The notes: a model not told the origin generated them from the sequence alone. Shown: positions 9,366 to 17,380, numbered from the stretch's first letter. The stretch is DNA of 64,000 bases from Paenibacillus piscarius (GCF_022234545.1 NZ_JAIEUI010000003.1:168500-232499), one strand, 5' to 3'. Made by a program: numbers and translations.

Positions 9366-10265
9366 TTACTCCGGTATGGCCCGGATCAGCTCCGTATAAG
9401 AGAGGCCGGGGAATTTAAAAGTTGTTACAGTGCCATCGTTAAGCCTGTGATAACCGCTATACACCCCATTGTTGTAGCTAAAAGAATCCTGAAACAGATC
9501 GGAAATATACGCAGGCTGTACACCGCCGAATGTAGTAGCAGGATAACCGGGGATATCTGCCTCTGAAGCCTGCCATATGGCTGTTGCTGCTGTTTCAGTA
9601 ATCTCAACCACGGTGGTTATTTCTCCATTGCTGTAGGCATAGCGGGTGGCGTCCTTTGAGGCAAAGGAATAGCTGAAGCATTGGGAGTGGTCACTTTGCA
9701 CACTTGTACCCGGTTTGAAAGAGTAGCGGACCGGCATCGAAATGGCCGCCAGGCGGGCCTGCTTAAGGTCTGCTGAATGGATAGTCTGGGCATTAGGAGT
9801 GAAATTCCTGGACTGAATGAAGATGATCTCCCTTATCTTTTCATAGTACACGCTGTATCCGAATGCCTCACTGACGAACTTTGCGGGAACCATGATTCGT
9901 CCGTTGTAATTGTTGGCTTCACTATCCATCTGTACAGGCGCGCCATTCTTGTAAGCCACCGATTGCCCCTGAGTCATTTCAAAGTGGTCATTAGAGGAAT
10001 TCGTGACTGTGACCGTATGGCGGGTAGCGTCCCAGGAATAATGGAGCCCCAGGGAAGCAAGCGTGCGGATGGGAATCATCGTTCGGCCAGACTGTATGAA
10101 AGGACTGCTGTCAGCAGAGATAAAAGCACCATCGATGTTAACCTGTATAGGTCTTGCGGTTGACCGGGCCGGGCCGGAAGCAGGGGCTGCCAGAATAACG
10201 TTGGGAGGCATAAGCATGAACAGCATAATGCAACAGGCAGGAAGCCAATTTTTTAATGAAGACAT
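9366..10265 (-). CDS. Secreted copper amine oxidase N-terminal-like (stalk) domain protein
   Basis: A 299-residue exported protein. ATG 10265 is preferred: GGGAG lies about 10 bases upstream and the product then begins with a basic start and a hydrophobic segment (LPACCIMLFMLMPPNVILAA) typical of a signal peptide. Residues ~45-150 match the stalk domain known as copper amine oxidase N-terminal-like, with the typical IPIRTLASLGLHYSWDATRH and RIMVPAKFVSEAFGYSV blocks. This domain is abundant in Paenibacillus surface proteins, usually as a wall-associated module. The C-terminal ~130 residues are not recognised. There is no copper oxidase catalytic domain. Confidence 0.8.
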   Translation of the reverse strand: MSSLKNWLPACCIMLFMLMPPNVILAAPASGPARSTARPIQVNIDGAFISADSSPFIQSGRTMIPIRTLASLGLHYSWDATRHTVTVTNSSNDHFEMTQGQSVAYKNGAPVQMDSEANNYNGRIMVPAKFVSEAFGYSVYYEKIREIIFIQSRNFTPNAQTIHSADLKQARLAAISMPVRYSFKPGTSVQSDHSQCFSYSFASKDATRYAYSNGEITTVVEITETAATAIWQASEADIPGYPATTFGGVQPAYISDLFQDSFSYNNGVYSGYHRLNDGTVTTFKFPGLSYTELIRAIPE

Positions 10266-10346
10266 AGACCAATCGCTCCCTTCCAGTAATTTGTATATAT
10301 TGATTATAGCGTGAGAGTGAGGGGGTAACAAACGTCACCCTGGCCC

Positions 10347-10391
10347 GTAAAAAAGCCCTCCAAATGCCTTTATGGCTGGTAGAGGGCTTAT
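10347..10391 (-). terminator. Terminator of the effector-binding-domain remnant
   Basis: On the minus strand AAGCCCTC and GAGGGCTT pair around a ~21-base loop and run into six T residues. It lies 17 bp downstream of the stop at 10407. Confidence 0.7.
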
Positions 10392-10406
10392 AGGGAATGT
10401 TGTATT

Positions 10407-10872
10407 TTACTTCTTCGCTACAGGAATCCATACCTCGCATATACATTCATCGTGCTCATCGTTCGTCCAGAAGTATTTCTCGATGCACGGACCTTCTACT
10501 TGCTCGAAGCCTGACGACGGGAACCATTCCGAATAGATCCGCCGCCACACACTCTTGATCTCCGATCCAAGCTCCGGGTCATTTGGCACCTTATCCAGGC
10601 AATCGAATACAGCATACGTCTGGTCAGGCACAGTCAGGTGGTCAAGCTCTTCCGGTACCTCCATTCCTTCCGGCAGTTCCATTCCCATCAGATACCGTTT
10701 GGTCCCATCCTCACGGAAGTCATAGTAATAACCGAACAGCAGCGAGCCCGCAGGTCTGCCTGCCATTTCGTTAATACGGTCATGCGTCCCATCGTTCCAG
10801 ATTTTCTCTACAAACGCAGGGATTTCACTATAGGCATCCTGATGGATAATAAATTGGATAACGTACTTAATT
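10407..10872 (-). pseudogene. AraC/GyrI-type effector-binding domain protein, 5'-truncated
   Basis: The minus-strand frame encodes a GyrI-like/AraC effector-binding fold, with segments YVIQFIIHQDAYSEI, FGYYYDFREDGTKRYLMG, FPSSGFEQVEGPCIE and a C-terminal WIPVAKK. The homologous sequence begins upstream of the first in-frame ATG (10766) and runs back to a stop at about 10873, without a start codon or ribosome site. The expected HTH part or proper N-terminus is missing. I therefore call it a remnant of an AraC-family regulator or stand-alone GyrI-like protein. Translation from ATG 10766 (119 aa) would give only a partial domain. It has its own terminator. Confidence 0.6.
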
Positions 10873-10990
10873 CAAGCAGTCAATAATAGCATTATTAGCT
10901 GATGTTTTCCACTTTCTTCCTCACATAGTTTTTCCAATGGTTTGTTCATCTGTCTCACTGTCGTAATCTTGCTCTCCTATCTCCATAGGC

Positions 10991-11019
10991 TGCATAAGCC
11001 GAAACGAATCGTTTATACT
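10991..11019 (+). promoter_or_regulatory. Promoter and palindrome upstream of the adaptive-response operon
   Basis: A TATACT -10 (11014-11019) sits 17 bp after a poor -35, TGCATA (10991-10996). Between them lies a palindrome AAACGA-A-TCGTTT (11002-11014). A good -10 with a weak -35 fits a promoter that needs the methylated AdaA activator. Binding at the palindrome is inference. Confidence 0.45.
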
Positions 11020-11039
11020 GGCGGTAAGAGGTGATGGAG

Positions 11040-11630
11040 ATGGACCCGCAATTGTTTGAGCGCATCTATGAAACGGTGGTGCGGCGTGAGCCGACCTATG
11101 ACGGCATCTATTATACGGCGGTGCAGACGACGCATATTGTCTGTCGCCCGTCCTGCCGGGCCCGGACGCCGAAGGCCTCGAATGTGGTGTTCTACGGCTC
11201 CTTACAGGAGGCTGTAGAGGCAGGCTTCCGGCCCTGCAAAAGATGCCGCCCTGAAGAAGGAGGCACCCTCCGGCCGGATGCGGTGCTGGCGGCGCAGGCG
11301 GATGCCATCATGGACAAGCGGTTCGGCAGCAAGCTGACTCTGCAGGCGATGGCTGCAGAGCTGAAGGTCAGCCCGTTCCACCTGCAGCGGACCTATAAGC
11401 GCGTCACTGGCCTGTCGCCGGCAGCGCGGCTGGATGCGTTGCGTGTGGAAGAAGCCCGCAGGCTGCTGGCGGAGACGGAGGCGGGAGTGGCAGAGGTTGG
11501 TGCGGCAGTGGGGTTCCGCACGCCGTCCCATTTTGCCGCCTGGTTCGCGAAGAAGACGGGGCTGTCCCCTACCTATTACCGCACCAAGCATCAAGAAGGA
11601 GGAGATTCGCATGAAGCCAAACCGGAATAA
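11040..11630 (+). CDS. adaA: Methylphosphotriester repair/transcription activator AdaA
   Basis: A 196-residue protein starting at ATG 11040, six bases after AAGAGGTG; in-frame GTG 11031 and ATG 11034 are too close to that site. The N-terminal Ada zinc domain has four cysteines (C35, C39, C66, C69) in the CRPSC and CKRC motifs. The first is expected to accept methyl groups from Sp-methylphosphotriesters. An AraC-type HTH domain follows (~85-190), ending in GFRTPSHFAAWFAKKTGLSP. By family knowledge, methylated AdaA activates its own operon. The gene overlaps ogt by 20 bp, and ogt overlaps alkA by 20 bp. This is a full adaptive response unit. Confidence 0.95.
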   Translation: MDPQLFERIYETVVRREPTYDGIYYTAVQTTHIVCRPSCRARTPKASNVVFYGSLQEAVEAGFRPCKRCRPEEGGTLRPDAVLAAQADAIMDKRFGSKLTLQAMAAELKVSPFHLQRTYKRVTGLSPAARLDALRVEEARRLLAETEAGVAEVGAAVGFRTPSHFAAWFAKKTGLSPTYYRTKHQEGGDSHEAKPE

Positions 11631-12195
11631 CAGCCGGAGCGCAGATACAGTAACGATCTATCATCATACCGTGAAGCTGGGGGATAGGGAGTGGACGTTG
11701 TGGGCCAGCGATAAGGGGTTGATCCGCTTGTCCTACCCGCAGGACGGAGGCCAATTGCCGGCTGTCTGGCTGAAAAGATATGCTCCCGTCTGTGCATTCA
11801 TAGAGGGAGCGGAGAGGTTTGAGCAGCTTGGCGTGATAGGGCTGCTGGAGCGGTATTTTGCCGGTGAGCCGGTGGATTTCAGCGGCCTTGCGCTGGATTT
11901 GTGGGGCACACCGTTTCAGCAGGAGGTCTGGCGGGGGCTGCTGACGATTCCGTATGGCGGGATTGCCAGCTACAAGGAGCTGGCGGAGCGGATTGGCAGA
12001 CCGCTGGCCGTCCGTGCGGTAGGGATGGCTATCGGGCAGAATCCGGTGCCGGTCATAGTGCCTTGTCACCGGGTCATCGGCGCGAACGGCACACTGACCG
12101 GTTACCGGGGCGGTCTGCAGCTGAAGCAGGAGCTGCTGGAGCTGGAAGGCATTCTGAATGTGAAGGCGGCGGGGCATGAACGATTTGCTTTTTGA
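11611..12195 (+). CDS. ogt: Methylated-DNA--protein-cysteine methyltransferase
   Basis: A 194-residue O6-alkylguanine transferase of the Ogt/AdaB type. ATG 11611 is chosen because AAGGAGGAG lies just upstream; the frame runs further back only as a shadow of adaA. The C-terminal domain shows PFQQEVWRGLLTIPYGG, the HTH-like SYKELAERIGRP stretch and the active-site PCHRV with C152 as methyl acceptor, then a YRGGLQLKQELLELEG tail. It transfers alkyl groups from O6-alkylguanine irreversibly to itself. It overlaps adaA by 20 bp at its 5' end and alkA by 20 bp at its 3' end. Confidence 0.95.
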   Translation: MKPNRNNSRSADTVTIYHHTVKLGDREWTLWASDKGLIRLSYPQDGGQLPAVWLKRYAPVCAFIEGAERFEQLGVIGLLERYFAGEPVDFSGLALDLWGTPFQQEVWRGLLTIPYGGIASYKELAERIGRPLAVRAVGMAIGQNPVPVIVPCHRVIGANGTLTGYRGGLQLKQELLELEGILNVKAAGHERFAF

Positions 12196-13075
12196 GCTGC
12201 CGCTGCCGGAGGATTTCGACCTGGATGCCTGTCTGGAATATATGAACCGTTCGCCGCTGGAGTGTCTGTTCCGCACAGATGAAGCGGGAGTGACCCGGTT
12301 GTTCAGGATAGAGGGCGGCCTGCTGCTGGTGCGGCTCAGTGTGTCCGAGGATCATAGGCTGAGTGTAACCCGGCTGCATGGAGCGATCCCTAGTGTGCTG
12401 GAGCAGGAGGCGTTGGCCCGCTACATTGTGGAATGGTTTGATCTGGACCGGGATCTTGCCCCGTTCTACAAGCTGGCGGCGGCGGACCCGCTGCTTGGGC
12501 CGCTCGCTAGCGAGCACCGGGGACTGCGGATCATCGGCATCCCGGATCTGTTCGAGGCGCTGTGCTGGGCGATTCTGGGCCAGCAGGTGAATCTGGCTTT
12601 TGCCTACAGGCTGAAGCAGCGCCTGACCGCAGAATACGGTGAAGCGCTGGAATGGGAGGGGCAGACCTACTACCGGTTCCCCGAACCCGGGGTGTTCGCG
12701 CAGGTACAGCTAGAGGAATTATGCGCTTTGCAGTTAACCCGCAGCAAGGCGCAGACCATTCTTACCGTCGCCGGGCTGATCGCAGCCGGAGAACTAAGCC
12801 GGGAAGAGCTGCTGGCGCTCCCGTCTCCGGAGGCTGCCGAGCAGCGGCTGCTGCAGATCCGCGGGATCGGTCCGTGGACCTCGCAGTATGTGCGGATGCG
12901 CTGCCTGCGCGATGCATCCTCCTATCCGGTCGGCGATGTCGGCCTGCAGAACGTGATCAAGCATCTGACCGGCATGGACCGCAAGCCTACGCCGGCGGAG
13001 CTGCTCGACCTGGCCCGGCCGTGGCAGGGCTGGGAAGCCTACGCCACCTTCTACCTGTGGCGGGCGTTATATTAG
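12176..13075 (+). CDS. alkA: DNA-3-methyladenine glycosylase II (AlkA-type)
   Basis: A 299-residue HhH-GPD glycosylase. The N-terminal ~110 residues form the AlkA-specific domain. The core has ALCWAILGQQVNLAFAYRLK, the helix-hairpin-helix IRGIGPWTSQYVRMR (~228-242) and the catalytic Asp in PVGDVGL (D254). It removes 3-methyladenine and related alkylated bases to start base excision repair. It is the last gene of the adaA-ogt-alkA operon, overlapping ogt by 20 bp, and is followed within 1-2 bases by a strong terminator. Length and motifs are complete. Confidence 0.93.
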   Translation: MNDLLFELPLPEDFDLDACLEYMNRSPLECLFRTDEAGVTRLFRIEGGLLLVRLSVSEDHRLSVTRLHGAIPSVLEQEALARYIVEWFDLDRDLAPFYKLAAADPLLGPLASEHRGLRIIGIPDLFEALCWAILGQQVNLAFAYRLKQRLTAEYGEALEWEGQTYYRFPEPGVFAQVQLEELCALQLTRSKAQTILTVAGLIAAGELSREELLALPSPEAAEQRLLQIRGIGPWTSQYVRMRCLRDASSYPVGDVGLQNVIKHLTGMDRKPTPAELLDLARPWQGWEAYATFYLWRALY

Positions 13076-13122
13076 AACGAAGCCCTGTCCCGCCGGATTT
13101 CGGGGGCCAGGGCTTCGTTTGT
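13076..13122 (+). terminator. Terminator of the adaA-ogt-alkA operon
   Basis: Perfect arms AACGAAGCCCTG and CAGGGCTTCGTT, with a GC-rich loop and a short T-tail (TTTGTG), start right after the alkA stop codon. Confidence 0.8.
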
Positions 13123-13149
13123 GTTGGTCTAGCTGATCCGCCCGATCCT

Positions 13150-13335
13150 GAATGTATGTGGAAAACCGATTACATTTGGCGGCGCGATGGCGGACGGGCC
13201 GAATGTAATCGAAAAACCGATTACATTGGGCGGCGCGTTGGCGGACGGGCCGAATGTAATCGAAAAACCGATTACAATGGACGCCGCGATGGCGGACGGG
13301 CCGAATGTAATCGAAAAACCAATTACATTCGGCCG
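13150..13335. repeat. Hairpin repeat array A, four copies, 51-bp period
   Basis: The CCGAT core of successive copies starts at 13166, 13217, 13268 and 13319 (the last reads CCAAT), spaced exactly 51 bp. Each copy carries arms TGTAATCG and CGATTACA around AAAAAC, a perfect hairpin extending to 10 bp in the second copy; the first copy has a decayed left arm. The ~24 bp between hairpins (GGGC-GGCGCG-TTGGCGGACG type) are also similar, so this is a tandem array, not CRISPR. It lies between the convergent alkA and VOC genes. The same family recurs near 40.8 kb and at 52.1-52.6 kb. Confidence 0.85.
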
Positions 13336-13420
13336 GCACGCAGGCACACGGGCTTTGAGCATAGTGTTTCCCCCAATGTGTGTTGCCCGCATTGCCCATC
13401 GGCCCGATGTTATCTCAGCC

Positions 13421-13846
13421 TCACCGCCCGTTCACCGTGAAGATCTGGAAGCATACCCCGAACTTGTCGGTCACCATGCCGTAAGCGGGACTGTAGTAGG
13501 TGGGGGCCAGCTCTATATCTACGGTTCCGCCTGCCTTCAGCGCCGTATAGAGCTGCGCCGCTTCATCGGCCGTAGCCACTGAGAGACACACATTGATGCT
13601 GTTGCCCCGGCTGCGCGGCATCCCGGCCTCATAATCCCCCACGAAGAATTTGCTCTCTCCCGCCAGCAGCACCGCATGGGCAATCTTCGCCTTCTCCTGC
13701 TCCGTCATCGGACTCTCCGGGTTCTGCGGGCCTTCGCCCATCGTTTGCTTGAACAGCACCTTAGCGCCCAGCACCTCCTGATAAAAGGCAATCGCCTCCT
13801 CAGCAGATCCGTCCACCAGAATATAAGGGTTCACTTGCAGATTCAT
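13421..13846 (-). CDS. VOC/PhnB-like glyoxalase-fold protein
   Basis: A 141-residue protein of the PhnB/glyoxalase-like (VOC) group: INLQVNPYILV-type first strand, DGSAEEAIAFYQEVLGAKVL, KIAHAVLLAGESKFFVGDYE and a C-terminal YGMVTDKFGVCFQIF. PhnB-like proteins bind small ligands or confer resistance, and many act as metal-dependent enzymes; the substrate here is unknown. It is divergent from a WYL-domain regulator, and an inverted repeat in the shared region suggests control by that regulator. The start is an ATG preceded by AAGGAGCG. Confidence 0.85.
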   Translation of the reverse strand: MNLQVNPYILVDGSAEEAIAFYQEVLGAKVLFKQTMGEGPQNPESPMTEQEKAKIAHAVLLAGESKFFVGDYEAGMPRSRGNSINVCLSVATADEAAQLYTALKAGGTVDIELAPTYYSPAYGMVTDKFGVCFQIFTVNGR

Positions 13847-13916
13847 GTCACATTCGCTCCTTAGAGTTTAATTTGCCTTGGCTTACCGGCTATGGTTATA
13901 GTGTAATCTGTGATAG

Positions 13917-13931
13917 TGACAGGTTCTGTCA
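13917..13931. promoter_or_regulatory. Inverted repeat, candidate WYL-regulator operator
   Basis: TGACAG-GTT-CTGTCA is a perfect 6-bp inverted repeat in the VOC/WYL intergenic region, about 70 bp upstream of the VOC start and close to its likely promoter (TATAAC near 13896). It is the best symmetric site between the two divergent genes. Binding by the WYL protein is inference. Confidence 0.4.
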
Positions 13932-14153
13932 TAGTTATATTGAAGCCATAAATAATATCAAAAGGCGAAAAGAAGCGGAGGGGAAATTTGGAACTGTAGG
14001 AGCGGGAGCGTCCGCCTTTGTCACCGGATTTCTACCGCGAGTAGCGGTATAATCAGAGAAATCTGGGGACAACAGCGGCCGGAAGTCCAAATGTTCACCG
14101 TAGTGACGTTTACGCTTGGAGTAAATAAGAAGTGCTGAAAGGAGCGAAACACC

Positions 14154-15137
14154 ATGCCGAAATCCAAAAGACTGCTGGACCTGATGATGACGGTCAACCG
14201 CAAACGCAAATTTACCGTCAGGGAGCTGGCCGAGGAATTCCAGGTCTCATCCCGGACCATTCTCCGCGATTTGCAGGAGCTGGGGGAGCTGGGCGTGCCG
14301 CTCTACTCTGAAGTAGGGCCGCATGGAGGTTATCAGGTGCTGAAGGAGCGGATTTTGCCGCCGATTGCGTTTACGGAGGAGGAGGCGGTGGCGATTTTTT
14401 TTGCGAGCCATGCGCTGCGCCACTATAAGTATCTGCCGTTCAAGGAGGAGTCCTTGTCAGCCCTGCATAAATTCTATAACTATATGCCTGGCGATGTCCG
14501 GGACCGGATTGATGAGATGAAGCACCGGATTGACTTCCTGACCCCGGAGCGGCAGGCGGAATTCCCGTATCTCTCATTGCTGCTGGAGGCGTCCACCGGG
14601 CAACAGGTGCTGCTAATTGATTATGAATCGAAGGGGCGGCGCGGGGAACGTTGGATTCAGCCTGTGGGTATCTATGCCAACAGCGGTTTATGGTATTGTC
14701 CAGCGTACTGCTTCCTGAGTGAAGGGTTCCGTGTGTTCCGCTGTGACCGGATGTACTCCGCAGGGTATGGAGAATCCGGGCCGGAGGCGCTTGATCTCAG
14801 GGAGGTCCACCTGGACAACATGGCTGAGTTCAGCCGTCCGGCCCGGAAGGAAACGGCAAGCCCCATCCGGCTGTTGGTGGAGCTTGGGAGCGGGGGCGTT
14901 CAGGCTTGTGAGGCGGAGGTGTGGTCCCGGCAAATGTTGCACATCCGTCCAGACGGCACGGGCTGGCTGGAGGGGGAGGTACCGGAGAGTGATTTGAGCT
15001 TCTTCGCGCGGTTAGTGATTGGCCTGTGCAGTGAGGCTACTGTACAAGAGCCGCCGGAGCTTAAGGCAGAGGTGAAGCGGATGCTGGCAGATATGCTGGC
15101 CAAATACGATGAGCAGGGCTCCGGCTCGGGGGCCTGA
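14154..15137 (+). CDS. WYL-domain transcriptional regulator (YafY-type)
   Basis: A 327-residue regulator. The N-terminal DeoR-like winged helix (MPKSKRLLDLMMTVNRKRKF, then TVRELAEEFQVSSRTILRDL) is followed by a WYL domain (~135-230; here the motif region reads GERWIQPVGIYANSGLWYCPAY) and a C-terminal WCX extension. WYL domains sense ligands, including nucleic acids. The start ATG has GGAGCG 8 bases upstream. It is divergent from the VOC gene, a common pairing for YafY-type regulators, which usually repress the neighbour. A short gap separates it from the convergent MocR gene. Confidence 0.9.
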   Translation: MPKSKRLLDLMMTVNRKRKFTVRELAEEFQVSSRTILRDLQELGELGVPLYSEVGPHGGYQVLKERILPPIAFTEEEAVAIFFASHALRHYKYLPFKEESLSALHKFYNYMPGDVRDRIDEMKHRIDFLTPERQAEFPYLSLLLEASTGQQVLLIDYESKGRRGERWIQPVGIYANSGLWYCPAYCFLSEGFRVFRCDRMYSAGYGESGPEALDLREVHLDNMAEFSRPARKETASPIRLLVELGSGGVQACEAEVWSRQMLHIRPDGTGWLEGEVPESDLSFFARLVIGLCSEATVQEPPELKAEVKRMLADMLAKYDEQGSGSGA

Positions 15138-15158
15138 TGTTAAGCAGGCCCTAAGAGC

Positions 15159-16577
15159 CTACCTCAGCCACACTCCGGCCAGCCGGCGGATGCCTTCATT
15201 GATCAGCTCCTCGGCGATCCCGGCGAAGCCCAGAATGAATACGGGCTCATCCCGGTCCGGCTGATCCCACCATGTATAAGACATCGGGGTGACGCGGATG
15301 CCCTCCGCTTCTGCGGCAGCGGCAAGCTCCTTCGCGCTGCCTGCGCCCGGCGCGGTCAAGGTGAGCAGCAGATGGAAGCCGGCATCCGTTCCGCTGAGCA
15401 GAGCGGAATCGCCGAAATGCTGCCTGATTGAGCGCAGCAGCGCATCATGCTTGCGCTGGTAGAGCAGGCGCATCCGGCGCAGGTGCTGCTCGAAATAACC
15501 CCGCTCCATGAAGTAATGCAGCGCAATCTGATGCAGCCTTGAAGCCGAGTGCTCCAGGTACAGCTCGCTTCTCAGACTGTGATAGAGCGGCAGCAGCTCC
15601 TCCGGCAGCACCATATAATGAATGCACAGCGCTGGAGCTACGGACTGTGCGAAGCTGCACATATAGATCACCGGACTGCCCTCGGCTAGCCCCTGAAGCG
15701 CCGGGATCGGCCGCCCGTGATAACGGAATTCCCCGTCATAGTCATCTTCAATGATATAGCCGCCCGTGGACCGGGCCCATTCGAGCAAGGCGAGGCGTTT
15801 GGCGATCGGCATCGCCATACCCCGGGGGAACTGATGGGAAGGAGAGAGATACACCGCGTCTGCACCACTGTCATGTAACTTGTCCAGATTCAGTCCGTCT
15901 TCCTCCAGCGGAACCGGCATGATCCTGTAACCGCTGCGCTTGAAGGCTGCGGGCAGCAGATGATAGCCGGGATCTTCAATGCCCAGCGCGCTCACGCGGT
16001 CCTTCAGCAGAAGGCACAGCAGGGAGCACAAGGTATACTGGTCGCCTGCAATTATGATCTGCTCCTCTGTACAGCTCAGCCCGCGGAACCGCCGCAGATG
16101 GGCAGCGATGCTCTGACGGAGCGCAGGCTCGCCCTGCGGATCGCCATATTGCAGCAGGTCGGCATTCGCAAGCTGCTCCTGATAGAGACTGCGCCAGACC
16201 TTGTGCGGGAACAGGGAGAAGTCATTGCGCGAGATGTGAAAATCAAAAGCGAACCGCCGCGAATCGCGGGGTGTGATTGGACGGCCCGCCTGGCGCGGCC
16301 GCTCCCCGCTGTCTGCCGCACTGCCGCTGCTGTGAACCGGCAGAATATAGTAGCCGCTGCGCGGCCTGCTGGCAATGAAGCCTTCCGCCGCCAGCTGCTG
16401 GTAAGCCAGCTCCACCGGAGTGGCGCTGATCCCGCATAACGCCGCCAGCCGTCGGATGGAGGGCAGGCGGGTCCCGCTCTCCAGAGCCCCGCCGAGGATC
16501 GCTTTGGTGAAATAATCATAGAGCTGTATGTAATAAGGAATCCCGCTCTGTTCATTCAATTTCGGCACAAGCAGCAT
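15159..16577 (-). CDS. MocR/PdxR-type GntR regulator with degenerate aminotransferase domain
   Basis: A 472-residue protein: GntR winged helix at ~10-80 (GIPYYIQLYDYFTKAI, TRLPSIRRLAALCGIS), a linker, then an aminotransferase fold I domain (~115-470). The Asp motif region is intact (IIEDDYDGEFRYHGRP), but the PLP-lysine segment, usually FSKSLxPxLRxGY, reads SFAQSVAPALCIHY. Position 311 is Gln instead of the Schiff-base Lys, and the following conserved Arg is Cys. It may bind PLP only non-covalently, another ligand, or nothing. Divergent from a GNAT gene, with an ATAGTA-N13-TACTAT inverted repeat in the shared promoter region. A ribosome site (GGAGGAG) precedes the ATG. Confidence 0.88.
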   Translation of the reverse strand: MLLVPKLNEQSGIPYYIQLYDYFTKAILGGALESGTRLPSIRRLAALCGISATPVELAYQQLAAEGFIASRPRSGYYILPVHSSGSAADSGERPRQAGRPITPRDSRRFAFDFHISRNDFSLFPHKVWRSLYQEQLANADLLQYGDPQGEPALRQSIAAHLRRFRGLSCTEEQIIIAGDQYTLCSLLCLLLKDRVSALGIEDPGYHLLPAAFKRSGYRIMPVPLEEDGLNLDKLHDSGADAVYLSPSHQFPRGMAMPIAKRLALLEWARSTGGYIIEDDYDGEFRYHGRPIPALQGLAEGSPVIYMCSFAQSVAPALCIHYMVLPEELLPLYHSLRSELYLEHSASRLHQIALHYFMERGYFEQHLRRMRLLYQRKHDALLRSIRQHFGDSALLSGTDAGFHLLLTLTAPGAGSAKELAAAAEAEGIRVTPMSYTWWDQPDRDEPVFILGFAGIAEELINEGIRRLAGVWLR

Positions 16578-16625
16578 AGCAGCTCCTCCATCTGTCCTTT
16601 GAAATCTTACGATTCTGTATATTTT

Positions 16626-16650
16626 ATAGTATGCAGTTCTATATTACTAT
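16626..16650. promoter_or_regulatory. Inverted repeat between MocR and GNAT genes
   Basis: ATAGTA (16626-16631) and TACTAT (16645-16650) form an inverted pair separated by 13 bp in the AT-rich 105-bp divergent region. MocR regulators usually bind such sites in the shared promoter. Assignment is by position only. Confidence 0.35.
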
Positions 16651-16682
16651 AAGGGCAATTATAACAATGGGAGTGGACAGGA

Positions 16683-17246
16683 ATGAACAGGCAAACCGCG
16701 CTTTTAACAGGAAACAAGATCGTTCTGCGCCCCCTCAACGGGGAAGACGCGGAAGTATACTATCATTTGTTCTACGGGGATGAAGTCCGCAGGCTGACCG
16801 GAACCAAGAAGCATATCACCAAAGAGCAGATTGAGCAGTATATCGCCCATAAATCCGGGGATGACAGCTCCGTGCTGCTGCTGATAGCGCTGAAGGAGAC
16901 CGGTGAGGTGATCGGCGACATCGCGATTCAGGATATCGATCCGGACAACCGGAACGCTAATCTGCGGATCGCCATCGGGGACGGGCGCCATCAGGGCAAG
17001 GGGTACGGGCGTGAGGCGCTGCTGCTTCTGCTGGACTATGGCTTCGGCATCCTGAATCTGCACCGGATAGAGCTGGAGGTCTACAGTTACAATGTCCGGG
17101 CTGCGCATGTCTATGAGTCCATCGGGTTCGTCCATGAGGGTATCCGCCGCCAGACGCTCTACTATAACCATGAGTACCATGACGTCATCATGATGGCGAT
17201 GCTGGAGAGTGAATACCGGGCGCGTTATCTGAAAAAAGAGCAGTAA
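16683..17246 (+). CDS. GNAT family N-acetyltransferase (RimJ/RimL-type)
   Basis: A 187-residue acetyltransferase. Visible features are the N-terminal LRPLNGEDAEVYYHLFYGDE, the strand IGDIAIQDID, the acetyl-CoA pyrophosphate-binding loop GRHQGKGYGREALLLLLDYG and the C-terminal NVRAAHVYESIGFVHEGIRR. The subfamily acetylates protein N-termini, antibiotics or polyamines; the substrate cannot be read here. It is divergent from the MocR gene, which may regulate it. A CtsR-like site (17247-17263) abuts its stop codon and a hairpin follows at 17299-17330. Confidence 0.88.
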   Translation: MNRQTALLTGNKIVLRPLNGEDAEVYYHLFYGDEVRRLTGTKKHITKEQIEQYIAHKSGDDSSVLLLIALKETGEVIGDIAIQDIDPDNRNANLRIAIGDGRHQGKGYGREALLLLLDYGFGILNLHRIELEVYSYNVRAAHVYESIGFVHEGIRRQTLYYNHEYHDVIMMAMLESEYRARYLKKEQ

Positions 17247-17263
17247 GGTCAAAAAAGGTCAAT
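17247..17263 (+). promoter_or_regulatory. CtsR-like box 1
   Basis: GGTCAAA-AAA-GGTCAAT matches the CtsR direct-repeat operator (A/GGTCAAA-NAN-A/GGTCAAA) except the final base. It starts immediately after the GNAT stop codon, about 95 bp upstream of the heat-shock promoter, and could be an auxiliary site. Confidence 0.6.
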
Positions 17264-17298
17264 TTTTTAAAAATGTTAAAATTTATACGAAAAACCTC

Positions 17299-17334
17299 GC
17301 CGAAACGCCGGATTTTCCCGGTTTTTCGGCTTAT
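17299..17334 (+). terminator. Hairpin between GNAT gene and heat-shock operon
   Basis: GCCGAAA and TTTCGGC enclose an inner GCCGG/CCCGG pairing. There is no long T-tract, so it is a weak terminator. It sits upstream of the hsp20 promoter. Confidence 0.45.
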
Positions 17335-17341
17335 ACGGGTT

Positions 17342-17370
17342 TTGTCATCCTCAGGGACCCGGACTATAAT
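17342..17370 (+). promoter_or_regulatory. Sigma-A promoter of the hsp20-dnaJ-clpB cluster
   Basis: TTGTCA (17342-17347), a 17-bp spacer and a perfect TATAAT (17365-17370) form a near-consensus promoter. The predicted start point, about 17377, is followed directly by CtsR box 2, the expected arrangement for repression at normal temperature. Confidence 0.8.
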
Positions 17371-17380
17371 AAAGCCATAA

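Noticed and set aside
13067..13440. ORFs on both strands through the 13-kb repeats
   Set aside because: Translation of the 51-bp hairpin array only; several frames are open at once and none has a start signal.
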